Part shown: positions 36,553 to 46,532 of the stretch, piece after piece | Position numbering within the stretch: position 1 is the first letter of the stretch | Layout: each line of letters starts with the position of its first letter | Source: Vishniacozyma victoriae | Taxonomy: Eukaryota; Basidiomycota; Tremellomycetes; Tremellales; Bulleribasidiaceae | Direction: 5' to 3' | DNA: 64,000 nucleotides | NCBI GenBank assembly: GCA_017654735.1 | Contig: JADPYG010000088.1 | Location: 372,001 to 436,000, forward strand | Notes under the pieces: model-generated | The model's database searches: none | Told to the model about the DNA's origin: nothing | What the model saw: the letters and a program-made list of their open reading frames with translations, nothing else | Made by a program: the position numbers and the translations under genes

Positions 36553-36837
36553 TGTTGAAGTATGTATATATGTATAAGTCGAGTATAGTATGTGAATGCT
36601 GTTAACCCAATCACGATTGCTGCAATCGATATCCTCTACTGAGTACGGAAACACGCGAGAGACTACAACTGCCACTCGGAAAATACCGGCGTTAATCTAT
36701 TGAAAGTGGCACATCTATTGGCTGTAAGACTGTGCTCTTCTGTCTGTCAACCTCCTCAAGTATGCATGCTGAACGATATATACACAATGTGGCTCTAATC
36801 GGGTATGGATCGGATGTATGGATCTCGATTATTTCTC

Positions 36838-37152
36838 CTACTTCGATACCGAGGGTCCTGATGGAGGGCGTTTGTTACTCTTTTGAGCACTCCTTCTCGC
36901 TGCCTCCTCCTGCTCTGGGGTCATGGTGTCGTCGTCGTCGTTATCATCATCGTCGCCAGCTCGAGCAGAGTAACTGGTTCCTGCAGCGGTGATGGCACCC
37001 GTGTTCTTGAACGTTCTCCACTCGTCAGCACTGACATTGTAAGCAGAAGGGTTCTGACTTCCGGCGGTGGGGGGCTTCTTGCTCTTGGCTGTGTTGGTGT
37101 TGGTGTTGGTGTTGGTGTTGGTGTTGGTGTTGGTGGTTTTGGAGGTGTCCAT
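36838..37152 (-). CDS. Small acidic protein with (TN)n tract, unknown function
   Basis: Single-exon frame of 104 residues. The N-terminus has a Thr-Asn dipeptide run (seven or more TN) encoded by a 6-bp microsatellite. A more ordered segment SAYNVSADEWRTFKNTGAIT follows, then an aspartate-rich stretch DDDDNDDDD and a charged tail PEQEEAARRSAQKSNKRPPS. No domain is recognised. A TATA box (TATATATA, 37,260-37,267) lies 108 bp upstream of the ATG on this strand's promoter side, which supports real expression. The SAYNVSADEW segment looks like a conserved core, but I cannot name a family. Confidence 0.6.
   Translation of the reverse strand: MDTSKTTNTNTNTNTNTNTNTAKSKKPPTAGSQNPSAYNVSADEWRTFKNTGAITAAGTSYSARAGDDDDNDDDDTMTPEQEEAARRSAQKSNKRPPSGPSVSK
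37090..37134. repeat. Hexanucleotide microsatellite (TGTTGG)n
   Basis: About seven copies of the 6-bp unit TGTTGG, read on the minus strand as CCAACA, encode the Thr-Asn run of the small acidic protein. Because the unit is a multiple of three, copy-number change would alter protein length without breaking the frame. Confidence 0.85.
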
Positions 37153-38159
37153 GCTGTGGTCGATCTATGGTACTGTTGATATGTGGTGGTGCAGATGGAT
37201 ATGTGGGTGGTGTGAGAGGTCTCGAGTGAAGATTTGGATCTCAGGCTGGCTTTTTGCGGTATATATAGGCCACCCCACTTATGACGATGTTCCCATTGTT
37301 CCTCATCACCGGCCTACTACACCCTTCTTCACATGAATCCCAGCTGAGATGGTCTGATCAAGAGGGCACCAGCACTTTCGGTGACTGGTACGGTCCGGGA
37401 GCCTTCTCTACCTACCTGTTGCTGACGCACAGCTTCTCCACACGAATGCAAGGAAGGATTTCGCCACGGGAGCGAAGCAGAAGACTCGCTGACGATTCCC
37501 CCGCCGATCGAGCACAGTTCTTCACATGGTTTGCTGGAATGCAGAGTAGAGGGACATGGCAGGAATCGCAATTCGGTCAACTTATGCTGGGAATCAGATA
37601 CAATGGCTCTGGTCCTGCACAGTCTGCAGATCAAAGGAATTGAAAGGGCATGAGACGTCGACTCGGTGAACCTTCCGCAGTAGACTCTAGGGTTTTCTAC
37701 GCCCCCTAGGAATACATGAAAGGGCGAGAAAGGACGACATGGGTATTCACTTGGCCCTTCCTTCAAGTTCGTCATGTGCTCCGGACTTGTAGGACTGAGC
37801 CGATCGTCAGACGATGGTGGAGATGGAAGAATGGGATGCTGTAAGGCATCCCTCCTTGGTATAGTCTGATCTTGACCATTGTGACTGATGATACCATGTT
37901 CATTAGTATCATCGTAGCTGTTTAGCACACGACCACATTGCCCCTTCTTCTCGTTCGGTCAAGCCCTCCTTTCAGGTCCCTCGTGAGGAATTTCCCAAGC
38001 TGAGTTTGAGTGACTTCAAAGCCAGTAGATGGCAAAGGTAAGCTCAAACAGGGGCCTGTAGGTATTGCATAAGAGAGAATATAAGCCCATTGGCACGATC
38101 AATCAAAAGCCCGCAACAAACCTCTTTCACACTCTTTGCTATTGCAGTCCAGACACATT
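37153..38159. other. Gene-poor accessory stretch
   Basis: No gene can be assigned in about 1 kb. A TATATATA box at 37,260 probably serves the minus-strand gene ending at 36,838. Open frames exist on both strands (37,281-37,643 plus; 37,329-37,928 minus), but they overlap each other, the minus one lacks a good ATG, and neither has a recognisable motif. A TATA-like AATATAAG at about 38,079 lies about 75 bp before the ATG of the next gene. Confidence 0.4.
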
Positions 38160-38610
38160 ATGTCTGGCTCTCCTCCGACAGGCTCAAACGAGACGTCTAC
38201 TACGCGGTCGAATTCTGAGCACAATCCTGGACTGACGACGGGCACCACTGTCACCAATGACACCGAGGTCCCATCCACCCCAGGTCATCATGACCCAGCT
38301 GCGAGCCGATATGATGACCAAAGCGCGATGAACAGTTCTCCGCCATCCTTCAACCAAGACGAGCCAAGGGATTTGCTCTTGGATAATCGACAGGTTGCAG
38401 AGGACGCTCATGACCCCTTCTGGGATGGGGGGCAGCCCGGACACGCCCACACCGTCCGCGTCGGATACTCATCCGGACCATATCTATGCCCTGGGCTTAC
38501 TCGACGCAGGAGGGCATCATCAGCAAGAGTCTGAGATGGACTTTGGGGAACGAGACGATGTGAACAGTAGTCAGGAAGAAGAAGACGATTCGGGGCAGTC
38601 TAGGACTTGA
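38160..38610 (+). pseudogene. Short acidic S/T/P-rich gene with +1 frame break at G6
   Basis: The ATG at 38,160 follows a TATA-like box (about 38,079) and a CT-rich leader. The first frame runs MSGSPPTGSNETSTTRSNSE to DNRQVAEDAHDPFWDGG at a run of six G (38,427-38,432), after which it drifts into RRRRASSARV and stops at about 38,534. If one G is skipped, translation continues smoothly as GSPDTPTPSASDTHPDHIYA, then GLLDAGGHHQQESEMDFGER, and ends in an acidic tail EEEDDSGQSRT with a TGA at 38,610. That composition matches the first half far better. The break may be a sequencing error in a homopolymer, a recent inactivating insertion, or programmed frameshifting. No domain is recognised; the intact protein would be about 149 residues. 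No intron that fixes the frame was found. Confidence 0.55.
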
Positions 38611-39514
38611 GTCAATATATTGTGCTATTATTCTCCCCAAGATGAATTGGCGAAATTCCTTTTTATGCATGTGGTATACTTTGACTTTGAGGCTCAAGAT
38701 TACCTGATATGATGGAGATGGAACAATAAGCCTACATTCAGGACTCTAGCCGGCTGATCTCAGGGGCCACATCGAATACCTTCGCTTCTGCGATGAGCCG
38801 GGTGGCGAATGTCAGCAGGATCAGTTTACAGCGACGGCATTCCCCCGTTCCCAGTGTCTCTGTTCACCGAGCGTGATTCAATCCTTGTATGGCGTGATGG
38901 CTCCAGGCATACATTCTTGACGACGTCATGGGAAATGAAGAGCAGTTCATTGTCCGATTATGGGAAAATTGGTGAGGCAGAATGAATGGAATAGTCAACT
39001 CGTGGGAAAATTGGAGTTTATGAGCGAAGCCCTTCGCCAAAGGATCGGTGCAGACATTCACATGCTTACTCATCGAAAGCCATAGAAGGCGAAAGGTCAT
39101 GACCTAGTCCGTGATCGTGTAAGGAAGTCCCGGTCGTTTAGCTGCCACTTTTCACATGTACGATCTCTGCCCAAGACATGGAGGTAGGCATGATACGCAG
39201 GCGGGGCTTGGACAGACCTGATCCCCAAAGGCGGTGCAGCAATCCTTTCAAGCGACGTGTGGTTCTGAGCTGACCAGCCACTCGAATTGCAAATACTGTG
39301 AGAAAGAGAAGGCTTAAATGTGAAATCTGAATATCTCCTGTCCTTCAGAGCCTCCTTCTCTTGTGCATTGCGATGCAAGTCGCAGGCAAGATCAATCCGA
39401 CTAGAAAGGTATATAAGCTTCAGCCAAGTACAAAAAGGAAAGGGGAGTCTCTACTAAACCATCCCGCTCATACTTCCACTCCTCACTACACCTCACACTT
39501 TACAACACGACACA
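38611..39514 (+). other. Accessory intergenic region with promoter of next gene
   Basis: About 900 bp without a supported gene. Open frames on the minus strand (38,864-39,378) lack motifs or splice signals. A good TATA box TATATAAG lies at 39,410-39,417, 98 bp before the ATG at 39,515, followed by a CT/AC-rich leader. The layout is like that upstream of the gene at 38,160. Confidence 0.45.
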
Positions 39515-40201
39515 ATGAGTCAGAGCACGAATGGATCATGGATGCCTAGAGGCGACGGCTCCGAGGTCTTCATAAGCATAAGAGACGGAACGGACGTCGG
39601 TGTTCCTGGCTCTATCCGAGTGCCTCGAAGCTCGACCCAGCCTACCTCGCCTGGGCCTGCAACGCCTTCGTCGGGGCAAGACCGACTTCCTCTAGACATC
39701 CCCCGTAGCGGCGGTGGTGTTCGGGAGACACGGGCCATTCGCGAGATGGGCAGTCGATGGTCTTCCTCCTCGGACGGTCGGCCTGACAGGCCTTATCAAG
39801 TGGACCACCGCCGCGCTTATGGCGATTTCAGACCGGGACAGCCAGGACCAGGATTTGGGTCTTCGCCACCGTTACCCCAAGATTTGGGCGACGTCCCGAG
39901 CAGCCCCACATGGCACCGCATGGGGGGCAACTCTCGACCATCAACTGCGGGCAGCGAACGACCCTACACCCCAACTCCGACTCGCGAGGATGCGATCCGT
40001 ACGCGAATCAGCCGGGCCGGGGTGCTGAACGCCACCGAGTTATCGCAAGTCAGGGACCCAAATGCCACCTTTGATTACCTTACAAGGATGGAGACCGAGG
40101 TCAGCAACAGGCTTTCGATCCGCGCACGATCCCGAAGGGAGCACGAAGAGGCCCGTCAACCGGCTCAGGGGCCCTCGGCCCGACGACACTCACGACGATG
40201 A
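39515..40201 (+). CDS. Unknown arginine/proline-rich protein
   Basis: Frame of 228 residues with a TATA box 98 bp upstream. It is rich in R, P, S and G, with little order except two segments near the C-terminus: RISRAGVLNATELSQVRDPN and TFDYLTRMETEVSNRLSIRA, which look like amphipathic helices. The frame ends RRHSRR. Skipping one base in the GGGG run at about 40,167-40,170 would replace the last few residues with an acidic tail RPDDTHDDEPLPGDNAHTAD that stops at 40,271, so a second +1 break is possible here. GC content is higher than in the housekeeping genes. No family is recognised; it is likely a lineage-specific gene. Confidence 0.5.
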   Translation: MSQSTNGSWMPRGDGSEVFISIRDGTDVGVPGSIRVPRSSTQPTSPGPATPSSGQDRLPLDIPRSGGGVRETRAIREMGSRWSSSSDGRPDRPYQVDHRRAYGDFRPGQPGPGFGSSPPLPQDLGDVPSSPTWHRMGGNSRPSTAGSERPYTPTPTREDAIRTRISRAGVLNATELSQVRDPNATFDYLTRMETEVSNRLSIRARSRREHEEARQPAQGPSARRHSRR

Positions 40202-40682
40202 GCCGCTACCGGGAGACAATGCGCACACAGCAGATGAGATGAGGACTGCCGAACTGAAGATACACGAGTGAGAGCGTTCGAGATTAGCATGAGATGCATT
40301 TGTGAAGTAGTCGGAAGTGTTGGCGCGTTCGGTCATGTACCTCATCAGTCCAGTCATCGGCGTGTAGAACGACCACACGTGACGGGATTCCTGTGGCCGA
40401 AGCAGTCATGGCGAGGTACATGGATGTACGCCACGAACATCCCTTTCACGCGCGACATGGAACACTGACACCCGGCTGGTGGACTGCCCGTTTGAATGGG
40501 CGACCTCGCGTTTGGCATCGTTCCTTAGGGGTGCTAATCTGGTCAGCACGACTTTGGCGCATGATCAGTCATATCTCAGTGGTGAGGTCTAAGGTGAGTA
40601 CAGCTCCTCCGCAAGAAAGGGCATATGGAGTGTCTGACTGGAAGTCCACAGCGCCGAAGTATCCATGCGATACAAAATGCTA

Positions 40683-41311
40683 CTAGAACGGAATGGATGG
40701 ACGAGCCTGCGATTTGGCATCTGCTTGTGACTGACCCCATCAGCAAAGTACTCAGCACAGAGTGAGAGACAACTCACAGATCTCCAATCGTTGATCCTCT
40801 TCTCCATACCACTCATCCTCTCCTTGGTCTCCCTCTCCCTCTCGGGCCTCTCTCGCTCGTGCTTATGTCCCTTGAACATCCTCCTTCTCGATCCATATAG
40901 AGTCTTGTTCTGCTCCTCTCCGACTTCTCCGGACCAAGTCACCGTGACTTCCTCCTCCCCATTGACCCATCGTATCGAGGGTGTCTCAGGTAATCGATTC
41001 AGGTCCGAGGGCGGTAAGACGAAGCCAGAGTAATGGTCTAGTAATTGCTTCTCGCGACGACGGGAGATAGCTCGAGGTGAGTGTTGTGGGACTGATGTTG
41101 ATGTTGATGCGTCGGAAGATGGTTTGTGCATTAAGAATGGGTTTGGAATGGTATATGTGCTTGCTGGAGGTGACATGGCGATATGACGTGCGATGATAGT
41201 GTAGATTGTTGGTGGTAGATCTATCGCTGAGAGCTGTGCTGGTGTTTCTGGAGTTGCGAATCCATTGCACCGACGTGTTGTTGTACTGAATAGTCTTCTA
41301 GCTATGCTCAT
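40683..41311 (-). CDS. Mitochondrial large-subunit ribosomal protein mL59-like
   Basis: Component of the fungal mitochondrial 54S subunit (mL59, the Mrpl25 family). The N-terminus MSIARRLFSTTTRRCNGFAT is a typical presequence. The middle contains SRRREKQLLDHYSGFVLPPS and PSIRWVNGEEEVTVTWSGEV. The diagnostic C-terminal part is YGSRRRMFKGHKHERERPER followed by KERMSGMEKRINDW. A 47-nt intron (GTGAGT donor) then joins to SSQADAKSQARPSIPF-stop, the KxxxPSLPF-type ending common in this family. 193 residues. It shares a 227-bp divergent promoter with ATP2. The assignment is from memory of the family pattern and is probable, not certain. Confidence 0.72.
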
Positions 41312-41538
41312 TGTGTATGTATATGATATACGGTTGTTCTCATTGTAGGTCTAATCGAAATAGTTGAACCCAGTGAACCACAGTAATAAGTGCCACACTC
41401 ATCCCCTTCAATAAACTCCGAAGAAATTCCCGACCCTGTTAGCCTCTCCGTCTCCCTCCGACCCATTCCTCCCCCTTCCTCTCACCTACACTCCCCCCCT
41501 TCTACCCCTTCTCTTTACTTTAGAAAAGTCTATACGAC
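41312..41538. promoter_or_regulatory. Divergent promoter mL59/ATP2
   Basis: 227 bp separate two nuclear genes for mitochondrial proteins that are transcribed away from each other. The ATP2 side is strongly pyrimidine-rich (runs of C and CT before the ATG), a mark of highly expressed genes in this group. No TATA box is seen. Confidence 0.55.
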
Positions 41539-43497
<1,959 letters not shown>

Positions 43498-43716
43498 GTC
43501 TAGATTTGCCTTATAGCTCGAAATGAAAACAATGGCATGACATGATGCAGCATCGGCAGACGATGACGTTCCTCATTTGCTCGATTACTCACTCACATAC
43601 TGAAGTGGTGTCAACCATAACAAGGCGCAAGGTAATATATGCATGCTATTTTCTACGAAATAAATCTAATGCCTAATCCATCCGTATGTTCGATGATACG
43701 TCGCTCAGCAACGATG

Positions 43717-45855
43717 TCAACCAAAGTACGGATTCAATGGCACAGCGGCCTGGGCTTCCATCTTTGGATCAGCCATGGGTGTGACTTCAGTCGACTTGGT
43801 CTCCTTTGGGGTAACAATCTCGAGGGCCGAGACTTTACGAGGAGGTGAAAGTGGACCTCTGGCATACCGATCGATGATCCTACCCGAAGACCTCCTTCTC
43901 AAATTACCCAACCCAACGACTTCGTCGGGATTGGCACAGGCAGCTAAATTCCTGTAAGGATCACTAGGTAGTCCATTTGGGAATGGATCACCTAATGATC
44001 GGGGGTTGGCGATGAGCGAAGGCGGAGTTGAGATAGCTCCGAGATTGGATTGAGGAAAGTGAGGTGATTCGGGGAGTCGAGGAGAAGAGCCAAGAAGAGG
44101 TGAGAAGGTACGTTGGGGCGTGGTGGGGGAGAGAGTGGATATGTTTGGTAAAGATTGTCTTTGGATTTGAGCCTGATTAGGGAAGAAACGTCGATTTGCA
44201 TTAACGTCGACAGAAGCTCGGGGGAGGAGTGATTTAGGAGTGAAGGGTTGCTTATCCTCGACGGGGGCTGGGATGGGAGTGATATTGTCATCGACCAAAG
44301 CCACGGCCATGGAAGATAAAGAAGCAGTCATGGGGCATCCATCGATTTTGATTCTGATACTGCCGTTTGAAGATTTGGATCGAGATGAAGAGGTGGAGCA
44401 CCTCATTGACCCTGATCCTAGACCCAATAATGATCCTCTAGCGGGAGAATCGAGGGACGGAAGCTCGAGGGGAGAACATGGGGCTGAACCTAGGACTGGG
44501 AGGAGGAGGGGAGTAAGGTGGACTCGGGGGGAGAAGATTGATAGATTGATCTCCTCTTGAGGGGTGTCGGTGACAGTCTCTTTGGCCATGGTCTCGGTGG
44601 CTGGAGGGGTTGTCGTTCGAGGTTCAGTGGATGGCTTATTTGAAGCATCACCTAGGTCTATGGTCTCTGAAGCCGATACCTTCGGGGTGATCATGGCGTC
44701 ACTGACTAAGGTGGCTTCCGATGATCGAGTAGTCAAAGCGGGGACAGCGAGTGGAGTCTGGAATAAACCAACAAGAGACCTCGGTCCCTCCTCGTCATCG
44801 GCAGTGGCAGTCGGGAATCCAACGGGGAAGACGGGTGATAAGCCAGTTGGGGGAGTATGGAACATCTCGACCGGGGAGAGAGGTTGAACGATAGATGGAG
44901 ACCCAACGATGGTGGGGAGGGGATTGTATCGGCTGAACCCATGTCTGCCTAGAACGAATGAAGGGGTGGGGATACGAGGTTGAGTATCTTGGATAGCGGT
45001 CAACAGTTCAGTTTGGAGGGTTGTGATGGTGGACAAGTCGATAGTGAGGGAAGGTCTTCGAGCAATTTCGGCTGCTGTCCTTGGATTGGCCTCGGGTTCT
45101 TGTCCATCACTACTCCCACTTCCACCTGATGCCATCTCCCCATCGGCAGAGAACAACCTCGATAATTTGTATCCACCACTCTTGAGTTTACTCATCAATT
45201 TCGATCCCTTCTTTCCACTCGTATTCCACCAATTGTCCAACTTCAATGTACCCTTTGACTTGACGGGGCCGGTGGTCATGTACTTTCTCGACACCGGTTT
45301 CCCCACGAGACTATCCCTATTAGGCATCCTTCTAGGATATTCTGCTTCATCCTCGTCATCTCCTGACCCTGAGCCGGACTGGCTTCGTCTGGAAAGAGCA
45401 GCGACGGAAGGGAAGTGTCTCATCGATGGTCGAGAATTGGAGGTGCGAATGGATACCTCGTTGTCGGTGGTATTATCTGTTTCGGTCTCGATAGGAGGAG
45501 ATTCAAGGTCATCGGTACCAGAGGACGAGGCGGAGGTGTTGAAAGCCAGAGAGAGTGATTGACTATTGGAGTCGGAGGACGGTCTATCGTTGCCATTTCT
45601 TCCCCTACTCAAAAGTCGGCTTTGGGTAGGAGGGGGAACAGCAGTAGAATTCCGCCCAATAGGACGAGGCCGAGGTCGGGAACTAGGCGAAGGACCGGGC
45701 TTGATATGGTTCCGAGCAGTAATCGAGTAAGCGGGTGGAGGGGATCTCATCTCCTGACCCTGCGAAGTATTTGTAGGTGATACCTCCGTAGTTTGATAGG
45801 CATTAGTACCATAGTGTCCAAGTACCGAAGACCACTGACTCGCGTGGATCGACAT
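43717..45855 (-). CDS. Serine/proline-rich protein of unknown function
   Basis: Uninterrupted frame. The likely start is MSIHASQWSSVLGHYGTNAY at 45,855, giving 712 residues. The frame stays open upstream to 46,251, but that part contains HHHHH and reads like a leader. The only ordered patch is about residues 150-200: KGTLKLDNWWNTSGKKGSKL and MSKLKSGGYKLSRLFSADGE, a basic amphipathic segment. The rest is low-complexity S/T/P with several SPxR-type phosphosites (SPPRKVSALE, LSPTTPQRTFSPLL, SPRLPESPHF). It ends VPLNPYFG. No known domain. The pattern is that of a phosphorylated, disordered cytosolic or septin/polarity-type regulator; function is not known. Confidence 0.75.
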   Translation of the reverse strand: MSIHASQWSSVLGHYGTNAYQTTEVSPTNTSQGQEMRSPPPAYSITARNHIKPGPSPSSRPRPRPIGRNSTAVPPPTQSRLLSRGRNGNDRPSSDSNSQSLSLAFNTSASSSGTDDLESPPIETETDNTTDNEVSIRTSNSRPSMRHFPSVAALSRRSQSGSGSGDDEDEAEYPRRMPNRDSLVGKPVSRKYMTTGPVKSKGTLKLDNWWNTSGKKGSKLMSKLKSGGYKLSRLFSADGEMASGGSGSSDGQEPEANPRTAAEIARRPSLTIDLSTITTLQTELLTAIQDTQPRIPTPSFVLGRHGFSRYNPLPTIVGSPSIVQPLSPVEMFHTPPTGLSPVFPVGFPTATADDEEGPRSLVGLFQTPLAVPALTTRSSEATLVSDAMITPKVSASETIDLGDASNKPSTEPRTTTPPATETMAKETVTDTPQEEINLSIFSPRVHLTPLLLPVLGSAPCSPLELPSLDSPARGSLLGLGSGSMRCSTSSSRSKSSNGSIRIKIDGCPMTASLSSMAVALVDDNITPIPAPVEDKQPFTPKSLLPRASVDVNANRRFFPNQAQIQRQSLPNISTLSPTTPQRTFSPLLGSSPRLPESPHFPQSNLGAISTPPSLIANPRSLGDPFPNGLPSDPYRNLAACANPDEVVGLGNLRRRSSGRIIDRYARGPLSPPRKVSALEIVTPKETKSTEVTPMADPKMEAQAAVPLNPYFG

Positions 45856-46532
45856 TGTTGTATGGTGATGGTGATGAACGGGTAAAGGGATATCTAGCCA
45901 GTAGATAGTCTCGTGATCAACAGCGAGTAAAAGAGAGGTGGGAGGAGGGATGGGTGCAGCACATGAGGAGGGGGTCGTGACTATATGCAGAAGATTAGAT
46001 GAGTGGGAATCAGTATGCGGTGAAACATCGCCGGTCTCAGCTTTCTTTTCAAGACAGCCGCCTTCGTTGGACTTCATTAGAAAGGTTACATGCCGGTACC
46101 GGTATGTATCTCGACTCGTTAGATTGATCGAACGACCACCTGCCAGATGCCGGACTTCGAGATTGGTAGAGTCGACAAGAGGATGGTGTCTCGGAAAGCA
46201 AAATGGCAAAGCCGATGCCCATTGCGGCCTCACCAAAAAACCTATGACCAATTAGGATATACCCAGCTTACGGCCTGGAGTCATTCCCTGCCGAATCCGA
46301 GCTGGTGATTAATCAGCCATGTGCTTCGTAGAGGGAGTAGGTCACTGCAGAAGGATGCTCTGACAAGGGTCCAATGCGAATAATGGTGGCTGCCACGCGA
46401 TGTGGAGTCTCCACTCCAGCTCTTGGTGGAGGTTGACCAATTGTCAAAAGTGTCACGGACCACTCAATCAACTTTATTCACGGACCATCTATCTGATTAT
46501 ATAGACCCAAGAGGTCACAAGCATACAGGAAA
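45856..46532. other. Intergenic region before the tandem paralogue pair
   Basis: No gene is assigned in 677 bp. The left part is the probable 5' leader of the minus-strand serine-rich gene. A TATATAG at 46,498-46,504 lies 29 bp before the ATG of the next gene, so transcription may start very close to that ATG. Confidence 0.45.

Noticed and set aside
37281..37643. 120-codon plus-strand open frame after TATATATA
   Set aside because: Its ATG lies only about 15 bp after the TATA box, too close for normal initiation; the box fits the minus-strand gene better.
37329..37928. 199-codon minus-strand open frame
   Set aside because: The frame begins with a non-ATG codon, shows no domain, and overlaps an equally weak frame on the other strand.
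45856..46251. N-terminal extension of the serine-rich gene to 46,251
   Set aside because: The extension contains HHHHH and leader-like composition; MSIHASQW at 45,855 is a more natural start.
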